Shown: positions 8,187 to 16,831 of the stretch, in pieces
Layout of the letters: each line of letters begins with the position of its first letter
How positions within the stretch are numbered: the stretch's first letter is position 1
Assembly: GCF_000214375.1 (NCBI RefSeq)
Contig: NC_015578.1
Span: 2,914,001 to 2,978,000 of the forward strand
Length of the DNA stretch: 64,000 bases
Direction: 5' to 3'
DNA from: Treponema primitia ZAS-2
GTDB taxonomy: Bacteria > Spirochaetota > Spirochaetia > Treponematales > Breznakiellaceae
The notes under the pieces: model-generated
Told to the model about the DNA's origin: nothing
Databases searched by the model: none
What the model saw: only the letters and a program-made list of their open reading frames with translations
Position numbers and translations under genes: made by a program

Positions 8187-9764
8187 ATGAAACAAACAAA
8201 GAAGATCGTGGCCCTGATTATGGGCCTGACCCTTTTCACAGGGTCCCTTTTTGCCGGCGGGAGCCAGCAAAACAGTGGGCAAAGCTCGGGGAAAAAGGTG
8301 TTAACCATTGCGTCCCAGGACCCCCAGGTGCCCCTGGATATGCAGCTTAATACCTATTCACTGATTTCCAGGATCACCGACAGTACCAGTGAAACCCTTT
8401 TATACGGTACTGCAGACGGCGGCATTAAGCCCCTGCTCCTTACCGGTATGCCCACGGCCTCCGCGGATGGCCTGACCTTTAGCTTTGAACTGAAAAAGGG
8501 TGTCACCTTTCATAACGGGGCGCCCCTGACCAGCAAGGATGTCAAATACTCCTACGAGCGCTTAATCAAAAAAATAAAAATGGCCAGCCTCCTGGAACAG
8601 GTGGCAGGTTACCAGGCTTTTGCGGACGGGAAAGCCGCGGATCTTTCGGGGTTCAAAATCATCGACGATCTGCATTTTTCCATCACCCTGTCGGAAACCT
8701 ATACCCCCTTTGTATCGGTACTTTCCACCGCTTACTGCGCCATATACCCCGCCGAAGCCTGTGAAGCCGCTGGGGATGAATGGGGGCTGTCGGTACTGTA
8801 CGGAACCGGCCCTTTCAAATTTGTGCGCTACGTCATGGGTGAAGAGGCGGTTATCGAAAAATATCCCGCCTACCACGGTTCCCCCGCCAAGATAGACGAA
8901 ATCGTCTACAAATTTATCCCTTCCGCAAATACCCAGGTTTTGGAATATGAAAAGGGCAACGTCGATATCGTATATCTGGATACCACCCTCTATCCCACCT
9001 ATGCCAACGGCCCCTTAAAGGGCGAAATCCAGGACTACCCCCGGGTGGGCGGCTGGTTCATGTCCATGAATGTCAAAAAAATTGCGGATGTCCGGATCCG
9101 CCAGGCGATTTCCCTGTCCATTGACCGGGAAGCGATCTGTAAGGGCATCATGTACGGCACTGCAAAGCCCGCCACGGGCTTTATCCCCGCCGGGCTAATC
9201 GGTTATAACGACAAATTGCCGGTGCTGGAATACAATCCCACCAAGGCAAAACAGCTTCTGGCGGACGCCGGGTATCCCAACGGCTACGATTTAACCGTGG
9301 CAATTAATACCCGTTATACCGCCGGGGTTGCCCTGGCCACTGCATTCCAGGCCCAGGCAAAGGCCAGCGGTATAAACGTGACCATCAATTCCATGGACAG
9401 CGCCGGCTGGACGGATATGCGGTCAAGCGGTGCCCTGGTTACCGGTTTCGGCAACTGGTATGTGGACTACAACGATCCCGACAGTATGCTCTACCCCGTC
9501 AAGGATTCCCGTACGGATCTGTCTTCCACCTTCTGGCATAATGCGGAATTTAAAAGCCTTATGGAACAGGGGGTAAAAACCTCGGATACCGCAGCCAGGC
9601 AGAAGATATACGAGCGGGCGAATGAAATTCTTTCCCGGGAGGAATATCCGGTGGCCATGGTTTACAATGAAATGTCCTTCTACCTGCAGAAGCCCTACGT
9701 TTCAGGGTATTCCATGGGCGCGGACGGTCGTTTCTCCTTCGCGGATACCGTAATAAACAAATAG
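8187..9764 (+). CDS. Oligopeptide ABC transporter substrate-binding protein (family 5)
   Basis: The 525-residue exported protein begins with a signal peptide (MKQTKKIVALIMGLTLFTG then SLFAGGS) without a lipobox Cys. The mature part shows the SBP_bac_5 hallmarks: LTFSFELKKGVTFHNGAPLTSKDVKYSYERL, GTGPFKFVRY and RIRQAISLSIDREAI. The ATG at 8187 is chosen over one at 8163 because GGAGG sits 5 nt before it. It heads a transporter operon but is separated from the permeases by a strong terminator hairpin, consistent with making excess binding protein. Downstream enzymes (dipeptide epimerase, transglutaminase fold) suggest peptides, perhaps murein-derived. Confidence 0.92.
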   Translation: MKQTKKIVALIMGLTLFTGSLFAGGSQQNSGQSSGKKVLTIASQDPQVPLDMQLNTYSLISRITDSTSETLLYGTADGGIKPLLLTGMPTASADGLTFSFELKKGVTFHNGAPLTSKDVKYSYERLIKKIKMASLLEQVAGYQAFADGKAADLSGFKIIDDLHFSITLSETYTPFVSVLSTAYCAIYPAEACEAAGDEWGLSVLYGTGPFKFVRYVMGEEAVIEKYPAYHGSPAKIDEIVYKFIPSANTQVLEYEKGNVDIVYLDTTLYPTYANGPLKGEIQDYPRVGGWFMSMNVKKIADVRIRQAISLSIDREAICKGIMYGTAKPATGFIPAGLIGYNDKLPVLEYNPTKAKQLLADAGYPNGYDLTVAINTRYTAGVALATAFQAQAKASGINVTINSMDSAGWTDMRSSGALVTGFGNWYVDYNDPDSMLYPVKDSRTDLSSTFWHNAEFKSLMEQGVKTSDTAARQKIYERANEILSREEYPVAMVYNEMSFYLQKPYVSGYSMGADGRFSFADTVINK

Positions 9765-9811
9765 CGGCTTTCCGGAACGGATACGTCATGGACCGCTGGT
9801 AATGCCGTAAT

Positions 9812-9855
9812 CCGGGGTGGTTTCAAAACTTTCGTTTTGAAACCACCCGGTTTTT
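9812..9855 (+). terminator. Intrinsic terminator/attenuator between binding-protein and permease genes
   Basis: A 15-bp perfect stem GGGTGGTTTCAAAAC / GTTTTGAAACCACCC with a TTTC loop is followed by GGTTTTTG. Placed inside the operon, it should lower permease and ATPase expression relative to the binding protein. Confidence 0.85.
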
Positions 9856-9879
9856 GTTTATATTTTTCGGGAGGCGGCT

Positions 9880-10812
9880 TTGGCCCAGTATATACTACGC
9901 CGTATTGCGCAAACATTTTTGGTGCTTATCGGCATTACCCTGATTACGTTCATTTTACTGAACGTAGTCCCTGGGGACCCCGTAGCATTGATGCTGGAAA
10001 AACGAGCAGATGCCGAATCCATGGCCAAGGTGCGCCATGAACTGGGGCTTGATGTGCCCCTGCACCTACAGTATTTTAACTTTATAAAGAACGCCATCCG
10101 CATGGATTTTGGAAAATCCTACTTTACCCATAAAAATGTCACCGAAGTACTGCTCAAATCCTTCGGCATTACCCTTCGTTTGGCGGGGACTTCTTTTTTC
10201 TTTGCGGTACTGCTTGGAATATCCGGGGGGATCACCGCCGCTATAAACCGGGGGAAAAAGCGGGACTCCATAATCATGATGCTTTCCATGGCGGGAATTT
10301 CAGCGCCCGTATTCTGGGTAGCGATTATTCTACAGATTGTGTTTGGGCTTAAACTGGACTGGTTTCCCATTTCCGGTTACGGGACGCCGATTTCTTTTGT
10401 GTTGCCCGGAATAGCCCTGGGAACCCGGTATGCGGCGAGCATTGCCCGGATAACCAGAACCAGTATGCTTGATGTGGTGAAACAGGATTATATCAGAACC
10501 GCCCGGGCCAAGGGGGCCAGCAAGGCCCTGGTTCTTTTCAAGCACGCCTTAAAAAACGCCCTGATCCCTATCATCACCATGATGGGAACCCAGTTGGGCA
10601 ATATGCTGGCCGGCTCCATGCTGGTGGAAACTATTTTTTCCATCCCCGGAATCGGCAAGCTCATGGTAGACAGCATGGGGTCCCGGGACATACCCCTTAT
10701 CCAGGGAACCGTTGTCTACATTGCCGCAGTTTTTGTATTTATCAACCTGATAGTCGATGTTTCCTATGCCTTTATTGATCCCCGTATCAGAATCGGGCAG
10801 GGGGCAAAATAG
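9880..10812 (+). CDS. Peptide ABC transporter permease, DppB/OppB family
   Basis: The 310-residue protein has about six membrane segments and the typical N-terminus (YILRRIAQTFLVLIGITLITFILLNVVPGDP), an EAA loop (DYIRTARAKGASKALVLFKHALKNALIPI) and the C-terminal VETIFSIPGIGKLMVDS motif. The start is TTG at 9880, supported by GGGAGG 6 nt upstream; no ATG is suitably placed. It forms the transmembrane pore with the next permease. It ends 1 nt before the next start, so translation is coupled. Confidence 0.93.
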   Translation: MAQYILRRIAQTFLVLIGITLITFILLNVVPGDPVALMLEKRADAESMAKVRHELGLDVPLHLQYFNFIKNAIRMDFGKSYFTHKNVTEVLLKSFGITLRLAGTSFFFAVLLGISGGITAAINRGKKRDSIIMMLSMAGISAPVFWVAIILQIVFGLKLDWFPISGYGTPISFVLPGIALGTRYAASIARITRTSMLDVVKQDYIRTARAKGASKALVLFKHALKNALIPIITMMGTQLGNMLAGSMLVETIFSIPGIGKLMVDSMGSRDIPLIQGTVVYIAAVFVFINLIVDVSYAFIDPRIRIGQGAK

Positions 10813-10813
10813 G

Positions 10814-11713
10814 ATGTTTTTTATGAAACGAAAAAAATTGGAAGAGCAGATCCTGGCCGGGGATATTCAGCATACCGGTTATTATAAAGATGCCTTTATG
10901 AGGCTGAAGAAAAACAAAATAGTAATGGCCTGCCTCATCTTCATTGGCTTGCTTGTTCTGTCCGCCCTGCTGGCGCCGGTAATTGCCCCCCATGATCCGG
11001 ATGAACAGAATTACGAAGCGGTTCTACAAAAGGCTTCCCCAAGGTACCTCCTGGGCGCCGATGAATTTGGCAGGGATATTCTTTCCCGGATTATTTACGG
11101 CGGGCGGGTATCCTTTTCCGTGGGCCTACTGACCCAATTATTCGCAAGCCTTATCGGGATCACCCTGGGCGCGATTGCGGGGTACAACGGCGGCTGGATC
11201 GACGCGGTCATTTCCCGAATCATGGAAATATTTTCCGCCTTTCCGGATCTGCTCCTGGCCATGGGTATCATGTTTGTAATCGGTCCCGGGGTAGCCAATG
11301 TGTTTATCGCCCTGGCCCTGCTCTCCTGGGTAAGCATCGCCCGGCTCATCCGGGGACAGGTGCTGCAGCTTAAAGAAACCGAGTACATCGAAGCGGCCAG
11401 GGTATGCGGGGCCAGCGGTTTTTGGATCATCCTGAAACATATGCTGCCCAACTGTGTTTCTACTATTATTGTGATGGTCACCCTGGGCATTCCCAATGCC
11501 ATTATGTCAGAAGCGTCCCTAAGCTTTCTGGGACTGGGAATTCAACCCCCCATCGCAAGCTGGGGGGCCATGATAAGCGCCGCCCAACCCTATATCGGAT
11601 ACCGTCCCTGGTACAGTATTTTCCCCGGGATCGCAATTATCCTGACGGTGATTGCCTTTAATATTTTCGGCGACGGCCTTCGGGACGCCCTGGATCCAAA
11701 ATTAAGGAACTAA
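10814..11713 (+). CDS. Peptide ABC transporter permease, DppC/OppC family
   Basis: This is a 299-residue permease with a cytoplasmic N-terminus, a first membrane helix (IVMACLIFIGLLVLSALLAPVIAPHDP), the LGADEFGRDILSRIIYGGR motif of DppC proteins and an EAA loop (EYIEAARVCGASGFWIILKHMLPN). The ATG at 10814 follows the previous stop by 1 nt and has a G-rich ribosome-binding site (AGGGGG) overlapping the end of that gene. An earlier in-frame ATG (10757) would overlap the upstream gene by 56 nt and is less likely. It pairs with the DppB-type permease. Confidence 0.93.
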   Translation: MFFMKRKKLEEQILAGDIQHTGYYKDAFMRLKKNKIVMACLIFIGLLVLSALLAPVIAPHDPDEQNYEAVLQKASPRYLLGADEFGRDILSRIIYGGRVSFSVGLLTQLFASLIGITLGAIAGYNGGWIDAVISRIMEIFSAFPDLLLAMGIMFVIGPGVANVFIALALLSWVSIARLIRGQVLQLKETEYIEAARVCGASGFWIILKHMLPNCVSTIIVMVTLGIPNAIMSEASLSFLGLGIQPPIASWGAMISAAQPYIGYRPWYSIFPGIAIILTVIAFNIFGDGLRDALDPKLRN

Positions 11714-11717
11714 GGAT

Positions 11718-12713
11718 ATGTCAGAGCCGCAAAATTTATTGGACGTTACAGGATTAAAAACCTATTTTTACATAGGCGATTCGGTAATTAAATCCGTGGA
11801 TGATGTCTCCTTTTCCTTACAAAAGGGAAAAACCTTAGGGATAGTCGGCGAATCGGGCTGTGGAAAAAGCGTAACATCCCTGTCTATACTCCGTTTGGTT
11901 GAAGGCCCCGCAGGCAGGATTGTTGGCGGGACTGTCTGTTTTCACGGTACGGATCTGCTGGAAAAAACCGAAAAGGAAATGGAAAATATCCGGGGAGGCA
12001 AAATCGCCATGGTTTTTCAGGAACCCATGACTTCCCTCAATCCGGTTTATACCATCGGCAACCAACTCATTGAGGCTATACGGCTGCACAACAGGGTATC
12101 CCGCCAAAAGGCCCGGAAACAGGCCCTGGAGATGCTGGAGCTGGTAAAGATTCCCCTGCCGGAAAAGAGGATTGACGAATATCCCCATGAACTTTCCGGG
12201 GGAATGCGCCAGCGGGTGATGATTGCCATGGCCCTGTGCTGCAAACCGGATCTCCTTATCTGCGACGAGCCTACCACGGCCCTGGATGTTACTATCCAGG
12301 CCCAGATACTCGAACTGATCCGGGAATTACAGAAAGAAACCGAAACCGCAGTAATGATGATAACCCACGACTTGGGGGTGATCGCCGAGATCGCCGACGA
12401 TGTAATGGTAATGTATGCGGGAAAAATTGTTGAATATTCCGATGCGGATACGCTTTTTGAAAATCCCCGGCATCCCTATACCATAGGGCTTCTGGAATGT
12501 ATCCCCCGGGTAGATCGGGACCAGGAAGCTCTCAGGGTTATTCCCGGCATGGTGCCCAGTCACGAGGATATGCCCCGGGGCTGCGCTTTTTCTCCCCGCT
12601 GCGGACATGCCAGGGATATCTGCCGGCAGCAGATGCCGGACTTGATACACAAGGATGGATACCAGGTCCGCTGTTTTAAATACGGCGATCAATGGGAAGG
12701 AGCTGAGCCATGA
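11718..12713 (+). CDS. Peptide ABC transporter ATP-binding protein, DppD/OppD family
   Basis: The 331-residue ATPase has Walker A GESGCGKS (~41-48), signature LSGGMRQR, Walker B LLICDEPTTALD and the H-loop ITHDLGVIAEI. The C-terminal oligopeptide-transporter extension is Cys-rich (GCAFSPRCGHARDICRQQMPDL), a region that binds an iron-sulphur cluster in some family members. It overlaps the next ATPase gene by 4 nt. The two ATPases form the heterodimer energising the two permeases. Confidence 0.94.
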   Translation: MSEPQNLLDVTGLKTYFYIGDSVIKSVDDVSFSLQKGKTLGIVGESGCGKSVTSLSILRLVEGPAGRIVGGTVCFHGTDLLEKTEKEMENIRGGKIAMVFQEPMTSLNPVYTIGNQLIEAIRLHNRVSRQKARKQALEMLELVKIPLPEKRIDEYPHELSGGMRQRVMIAMALCCKPDLLICDEPTTALDVTIQAQILELIRELQKETETAVMMITHDLGVIAEIADDVMVMYAGKIVEYSDADTLFENPRHPYTIGLLECIPRVDRDQEALRVIPGMVPSHEDMPRGCAFSPRCGHARDICRQQMPDLIHKDGYQVRCFKYGDQWEGAEP

Positions 12714-13717
12714 GCGGTGAAAATACCGCAGCAGAAACTCTACTGCAGGTTGAACATCTCCGGAAATGGTTTTTAGCCAAAGGCGCCGGATCCCTTTTCC
12801 GAACTTCCTATATCAAAGCGGTGAATGATGTATCCTTTACCCTCAATAAATATGAAACCCTGGGGGTAGTCGGGGAATCGGGCTGCGGGAAGTCCACCAT
12901 GGGGCGGGTAATACTCCGGCTCCTGGCGCCCTCAGGCGGAAAGGTATTATTTGAAGGAAAAGACCTGGGGACCCTTTCGGGCAGCAAATTCCGGAAGCTC
13001 CGGGCTGATATGCAGATTATTTTCCAGGACCCCTACGCATCCCTAGACCCCCGGTTTACTGTCGGGGATGCCATAGCCGAACCCCTGAACATTCAACGCC
13101 ATCTGGATATGAAAACAAAACTGCGGATGGTGGCGGATATGATGGAACGGGTCGGTTTAAACCCCCGGCACATCGGCCGGTATCCCCATGAATTTTCCGG
13201 AGGTCAGCGCCAGCGTATCGGCATCGCCCGGGCAATGATACTAAAACCAAAACTCGTGGTATGCGACGAACCGGTTTCAGCCCTGGACGTATCCATTCAG
13301 GGGCAGGTAATAAATCTGCTTAAGGATCTGCAAAAAGAACTCGGCATGGCCTATATCTTTATCTCCCATGACCTGAGTGTAATACGGCATATTTCGGATC
13401 GGGTGCTGGTTATGTATTTGGGCAATGTGGTTGAACTGGCCCCGAAGGAAGCGCTCTACGCCCGTAAGCTGCATCCCTATACCCAGGCCCTGCTTTCGGC
13501 CATCCCCATACCGGGAAGACGGGTAAAGCGGGAAAAGATCATCCTCCAGGGGGATCTGCCAAGTCCGGCGAATCCGCCGCCGGGATGCTGTTTTCATACC
13601 CGGTGTTTTATGGCCCGGGATATATGCAAAATCCAAACGCCGCAGCTTGAGGAATATATGCCCGCTCATTATTGTGCCTGTCATTTTGCGGAGAAAAACA
13701 AAGAAGCCACGCTATGA
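12710..13717 (+). CDS. Peptide ABC transporter ATP-binding protein, DppF/OppF family
   Basis: The 335-residue ATPase has Walker A GESGCGKS, signature FSGGQRQR, Walker B LVVCDEPVSALD and H-loop ISHDLSVIRHI. Its C-terminal extension again has the Cys motif (GCCFHTRCFMARDICKIQTPQL). It is the last transporter gene. A 49-nt gap with its own AAGGAG site leads to the epimerase, so the enzymes are probably on the same transcript. Confidence 0.94.
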   Translation: MSGENTAAETLLQVEHLRKWFLAKGAGSLFRTSYIKAVNDVSFTLNKYETLGVVGESGCGKSTMGRVILRLLAPSGGKVLFEGKDLGTLSGSKFRKLRADMQIIFQDPYASLDPRFTVGDAIAEPLNIQRHLDMKTKLRMVADMMERVGLNPRHIGRYPHEFSGGQRQRIGIARAMILKPKLVVCDEPVSALDVSIQGQVINLLKDLQKELGMAYIFISHDLSVIRHISDRVLVMYLGNVVELAPKEALYARKLHPYTQALLSAIPIPGRRVKREKIILQGDLPSPANPPPGCCFHTRCFMARDICKIQTPQLEEYMPAHYCACHFAEKNKEATL

Positions 13718-13766
13718 AATTTTTTATAGCTTACAAAACAGATTTTCTATTAAGGAGTAAATTACT

Positions 13767-14831
13767 ATGAAGATTACGAAAATTAACGTCAAGCCCGTTT
13801 CGGTGGCGCTTCAGGAACCCCTGCGTATTTCCCTGGGGCTCATTACCCATTCCATCAGCGCTGTTACCTCCATTGAGACCGACGAGGGGCTCACTGGTTA
13901 TGGGGAAGGGTCCCCGGGGATACTCATCACCGGGGAAACCCTGGCGGGCGCCGTGGAAGCCATAGGGATCTTTGAAAAGGACCTAATCGGTACGGACCCC
14001 CTGGATATTGAAAAGGTGCACTACATCATGAACCGCATCGCCGCCCACGCCCCTTCCGCAAAGACCGCCATAGACATAGCCTGTTACGATCTGCTGGGCA
14101 AAAAAGCCGGCCTGCCGGTGTACAAGCTCCTGGGGGGAAATGAGGATCATCTCATCACCGATATTACCATCGGCATCGGGGATCCTGAACAATCCGCTGG
14201 GAAGGCAAAGAAATATATTGAAGCCGGCTTTGATACCATAAAAACAAAGGTCGGCACGGGCTTCGAAGAAGACATTGCCCGGGTTAAGGCTATCAGAAAC
14301 GCTGTGGGGCCGACGGTTAAAATACGGCTTGATGCGAATCAGGGCTGGTCGCCGAAAACTGCGATCAGGATGATCAACCGCCTTGCGGAATATGACATAG
14401 AACTGGTAGAACAACCCGTGCCCTATTACAATATCGACGGCCTGGCCTATGTGACCAAACACTCTCCGATCCCCATCATGTCCGACGAAAGCGCTTTTGA
14501 TTCCAAGGATGTCCTCCGGCTAATCAGGGAACATGCAGTAGATCTGGTCAATATTAAACTTATGAAATGCGGCGGTATCCACGAGGCCCTCAAGATAAAC
14601 AGTATCTGTGAAGCCGCAGGGGTTGAATGTATGCTGGGCTGCATGGTTGAAGAATCGAATATCGGCATTACCGCCGCCGCCAGCCTGGGCGCTGCGGTAC
14701 GGAACATTACCCGCTTTGATCTGGATGCAGCCTTTGGTTTGAAGGAACTGCCCATTGAAGGGGGGGTTGATTTAAGCAAAAACAAACTACTGACCCTGTC
14801 GGCGGCGCCGGGCTTCGGCTTCAAAAAATGA
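13767..14831 (+). CDS. Dipeptide epimerase of the enolase superfamily (L-Ala-D/L-Glu epimerase type)
   Basis: The 354-residue protein carries all muconate-lactonizing-subgroup residues: acid/base Lys159 and Lys161 (KTK), metal ligands Asp189 (DANQGW), Glu215 (VEQP) and Asp240 (SDES), and Lys264 (NIKLMK). The Asp318-x-Asp320 pair near the end is the signature by which dipeptide epimerases grip the substrate ammonium group. The reaction is epimerisation of the second residue of a dipeptide, classically L-Ala-D-Glu from peptidoglycan to L-Ala-L-Glu. The position after a peptide transporter and before a transglutaminase-fold gene fits murein-peptide salvage. The exact dipeptide is not predictable from this alone. 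Confidence 0.88.
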   Translation: MKITKINVKPVSVALQEPLRISLGLITHSISAVTSIETDEGLTGYGEGSPGILITGETLAGAVEAIGIFEKDLIGTDPLDIEKVHYIMNRIAAHAPSAKTAIDIACYDLLGKKAGLPVYKLLGGNEDHLITDITIGIGDPEQSAGKAKKYIEAGFDTIKTKVGTGFEEDIARVKAIRNAVGPTVKIRLDANQGWSPKTAIRMINRLAEYDIELVEQPVPYYNIDGLAYVTKHSPIPIMSDESAFDSKDVLRLIREHAVDLVNIKLMKCGGIHEALKINSICEAAGVECMLGCMVEESNIGITAAASLGAAVRNITRFDLDAAFGLKELPIEGGVDLSKNKLLTLSAAPGFGFKK

Positions 14832-14843
14832 GGAAGGATTATT

Positions 14844-16211
14844 ATGGCTATTGATCTATCGTTTCAGAGCGTACCCCTGCCGGAGGATCTGCAAAAACTC
14901 AAATTCTACGGGGATTTTTCAGGCGCAGAAAAACTAATCACCTTTCTTCTGAACAAAAAGATACCCGAAGCCCTGCGCCGGCGGCTGGAAATTGAAAGGG
15001 CTGTCCTTGAGTGTATGTCTCTGGATGAATATCCCTATACCTTTGAGGAAGCGTCGGCCATGATGCAGGAGCGGATTCGGGATTATTCCGAGGGAGAGCT
15101 GACAGGGCTTAAAGAAACAGGACTTGCGGATTGGATCTTTATTGACGGGAAGGTCCGATTTCAGCGGCGTTTCTTCGAAAATCTGACCAAGACCCGCCCT
15201 GAATACGAGAGCCGTTTACTCAAAAGGGAGCCTCAGGAGATTACCGCCCGGAAGCAGCAGGTTCTTAACGATAATGTGAGGCTTATGAAGGAAAAGGGGG
15301 GGAGGACCGTTGAAATTACCCTCAGGACTTCAATTAAGATAAAAAAGGAATTTGAAGAAATCGGAAAAGAAGTTACGGTTCACCTTCCCCTTCCCCGGGA
15401 ATGCCGTCAGGTATCGGGTTTTTCGCTCTTGAAAACCACCCCGGAAGGCGCAAGTATCGCCCCCCCGGAAGCCCCCCAGCGTACCGCCTGTTTTAAGACC
15501 ATCCTGAAGGGGGATGATCGTTTCTCCCTTGAATACCGCTTCCTGAACCACCTGGATTATATCAACCCCGATCCCGGCCAGGCGGTACAAACCGGGGTTT
15601 CCTTTGACCTGGGAGAACAGCTTCCCCATATACAATTTACCCCCTACCTGCAGTTCCTGCTTAAAGAAATTGTGGGGGATGAAAAAAACCCCGTGAACAC
15701 GGCCCGGCGCATCTATGATTTTATAACTACCACGGTGGACTATTCCTATATGCGCGCCTATTTTACCATAGACAACATTTCCCAGTACGCTGCGGTGAAC
15801 CTTAAGGGGGACTGCGGGGTCCAGGCAATACTCTTTATTACCCTGTGCCGCATGGCAGGAATTCCCGCGCGGTGGCAGTCAGGTCTGTTTACCGCCGAAT
15901 ATTATACCGGCTGCCATGACTGGGCCGAATATTACATAGAACCCTGGGGCTGGATATTTGCGGATCTGTCCTTCGGGGGCAGTTCCTGGCGGGCCGGAGA
16001 AACTGAACGGTGGAATTACTATTTCAGCAACCTGGATGTTTTCAGAATGCCCGCCAATGGTTCCATGCAGGATGACTTCACGCCTCCCAAAAAACAGCTC
16101 CGTTCCGATCCCGTGGATAACCAGAGAGGGGAGATTGAATATGGGGACAGGGGCCTGCCCATGGCAAGCCTTGAGACAGAGCAGGTACTTCTTTCCATCA
16201 GGGATGTTTAA
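14844..16211 (+). CDS. Transglutaminase-like (papain-fold) protein, probably a cytoplasmic peptidase
   Basis: The 455-residue protein has a transglutaminase-core domain with catalytic triad Cys324 (GDCGVQ), His358 (HDWAEYY) and Asp374 (FADLSFG). The N-terminal ~280 residues are helical then beta-rich, without a recognised family. No signal peptide is evident, so it is probably cytoplasmic. It starts 12 nt after the epimerase stop with AGGAAGG upstream, so it is the operon's last gene. Bacterial members are usually hydrolases rather than crosslinkers; cleavage of imported peptides is the simplest role given its neighbours, but this is inference. Confidence 0.8.
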   Translation: MAIDLSFQSVPLPEDLQKLKFYGDFSGAEKLITFLLNKKIPEALRRRLEIERAVLECMSLDEYPYTFEEASAMMQERIRDYSEGELTGLKETGLADWIFIDGKVRFQRRFFENLTKTRPEYESRLLKREPQEITARKQQVLNDNVRLMKEKGGRTVEITLRTSIKIKKEFEEIGKEVTVHLPLPRECRQVSGFSLLKTTPEGASIAPPEAPQRTACFKTILKGDDRFSLEYRFLNHLDYINPDPGQAVQTGVSFDLGEQLPHIQFTPYLQFLLKEIVGDEKNPVNTARRIYDFITTTVDYSYMRAYFTIDNISQYAAVNLKGDCGVQAILFITLCRMAGIPARWQSGLFTAEYYTGCHDWAEYYIEPWGWIFADLSFGGSSWRAGETERWNYYFSNLDVFRMPANGSMQDDFTPPKKQLRSDPVDNQRGEIEYGDRGLPMASLETEQVLLSIRDV

Positions 16212-16216
16212 CAAAA

Positions 16217-16254
16217 GGGAATCTCTAAAAACCAAGCGGGTTTTTAGAGGCCCC
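16217..16254. repeat. CTAAAAACC hairpin, 3' end of the peptide-salvage operon
   Basis: CTCTAAAAACC (16223-16233) pairs with GGTTTTTAGAG (16239-16249) around the loop AAGCG. The outer GGGAAT/GCCCC bases pair only partly. It begins 6 nt after the transglutaminase stop. Same family as the elements at 21237, 29401 and 29481. A T7 run follows at 16260, so it may act as a terminator. Confidence 0.7.
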
Positions 16255-16266
16255 ACAAGTTTTTTT

Positions 16267-16288
16267 AGGCCCGGATTAACCCGGGCCT
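16267..16288. terminator. Perfect hairpin overlapping the adenosyltransferase stop codon
   Basis: AGGCCCGG (16267-16274) and CCGGGCCT (16281-16288) pair around ATTAAC. The minus-strand gene's stop codon occupies 16289-16287, i.e. inside the right arm. On the minus strand it is followed by an A-run rather than a T-run, so termination efficiency is uncertain. Confidence 0.5.
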
Positions 16289-16823
16289 AGGCTTCCCCGT
16301 CCCCCTCTTCCGATCGGGCCAGGATGAACAGTAAATCTGACAGGCGGTTCATATACCGCAGTACCTTGGGGGACACCGTCTCCTGCCTGGCCACAGTAAC
16401 CAGTCGGCGTTCAGCCCGGCGGCACACTGTGCGGGCTATATCGAGTTTTGCAGACACCGGATTTGCCCCGGGGATGATAAACCCCCGCATGGGATGCTTT
16501 TCCTCAATTTCGTGGAGCCACGCGGTAAGCCGCTCAGGCTCCACAGCGCCGCCCCCGGGCAGTATGGAAGCCTCCTTCCCGGCTGACGCCCCGGCGCCAT
16601 CCGGAACATCCAGGGCCGTCGCCAGTACAAAAAGGTCCCGCTGTACCGAGTCGATAATCGTCTTAGTCCGTTCCAATAGGGCTGCGGCTTTCGCATCCCC
16701 TAAAAAAGAGTTGAGCTCGTCCAGGGTACCGATAAATTCAACCCGGGGGTGATCCTTAGGGACCCATGTCCCGGCAAGAAGTTCCGTGCTGCCGTCATCG
16801 CCAAGACCGGTAGAAATACTCAT
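16287..16823 (-). CDS. Cob(I)alamin adenosyltransferase, PduO/MMAB type
   Basis: The 178-residue protein shows the family features: an N-terminal nucleotide segment (TGLGDDGSTELLAG), VEFIGTLDELNSFLGDAKA, the IVQ-like helix DSVQRDLFVLATALDVP, FIIPGANPVSAKLDIARTVCRRAERR, and a C-terminal YMNRLSDLLFILAR helix. It transfers adenosyl from ATP to cob(I)alamin, making coenzyme B12. Ornithine 4,5-aminomutase, encoded 9 kb away at 25413-28001, needs exactly this coenzyme, so a supply role is likely. It is downstream in a minus-strand gene set with AlaX (8-nt gap), RluA and LarA homologues. Confidence 0.92.
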   Translation of the reverse strand: MSISTGLGDDGSTELLAGTWVPKDHPRVEFIGTLDELNSFLGDAKAAALLERTKTIIDSVQRDLFVLATALDVPDGAGASAGKEASILPGGGAVEPERLTAWLHEIEEKHPMRGFIIPGANPVSAKLDIARTVCRRAERRLVTVARQETVSPKVLRYMNRLSDLLFILARSEEGDGEA

Positions 16824-16831
16824 AGTTTACC

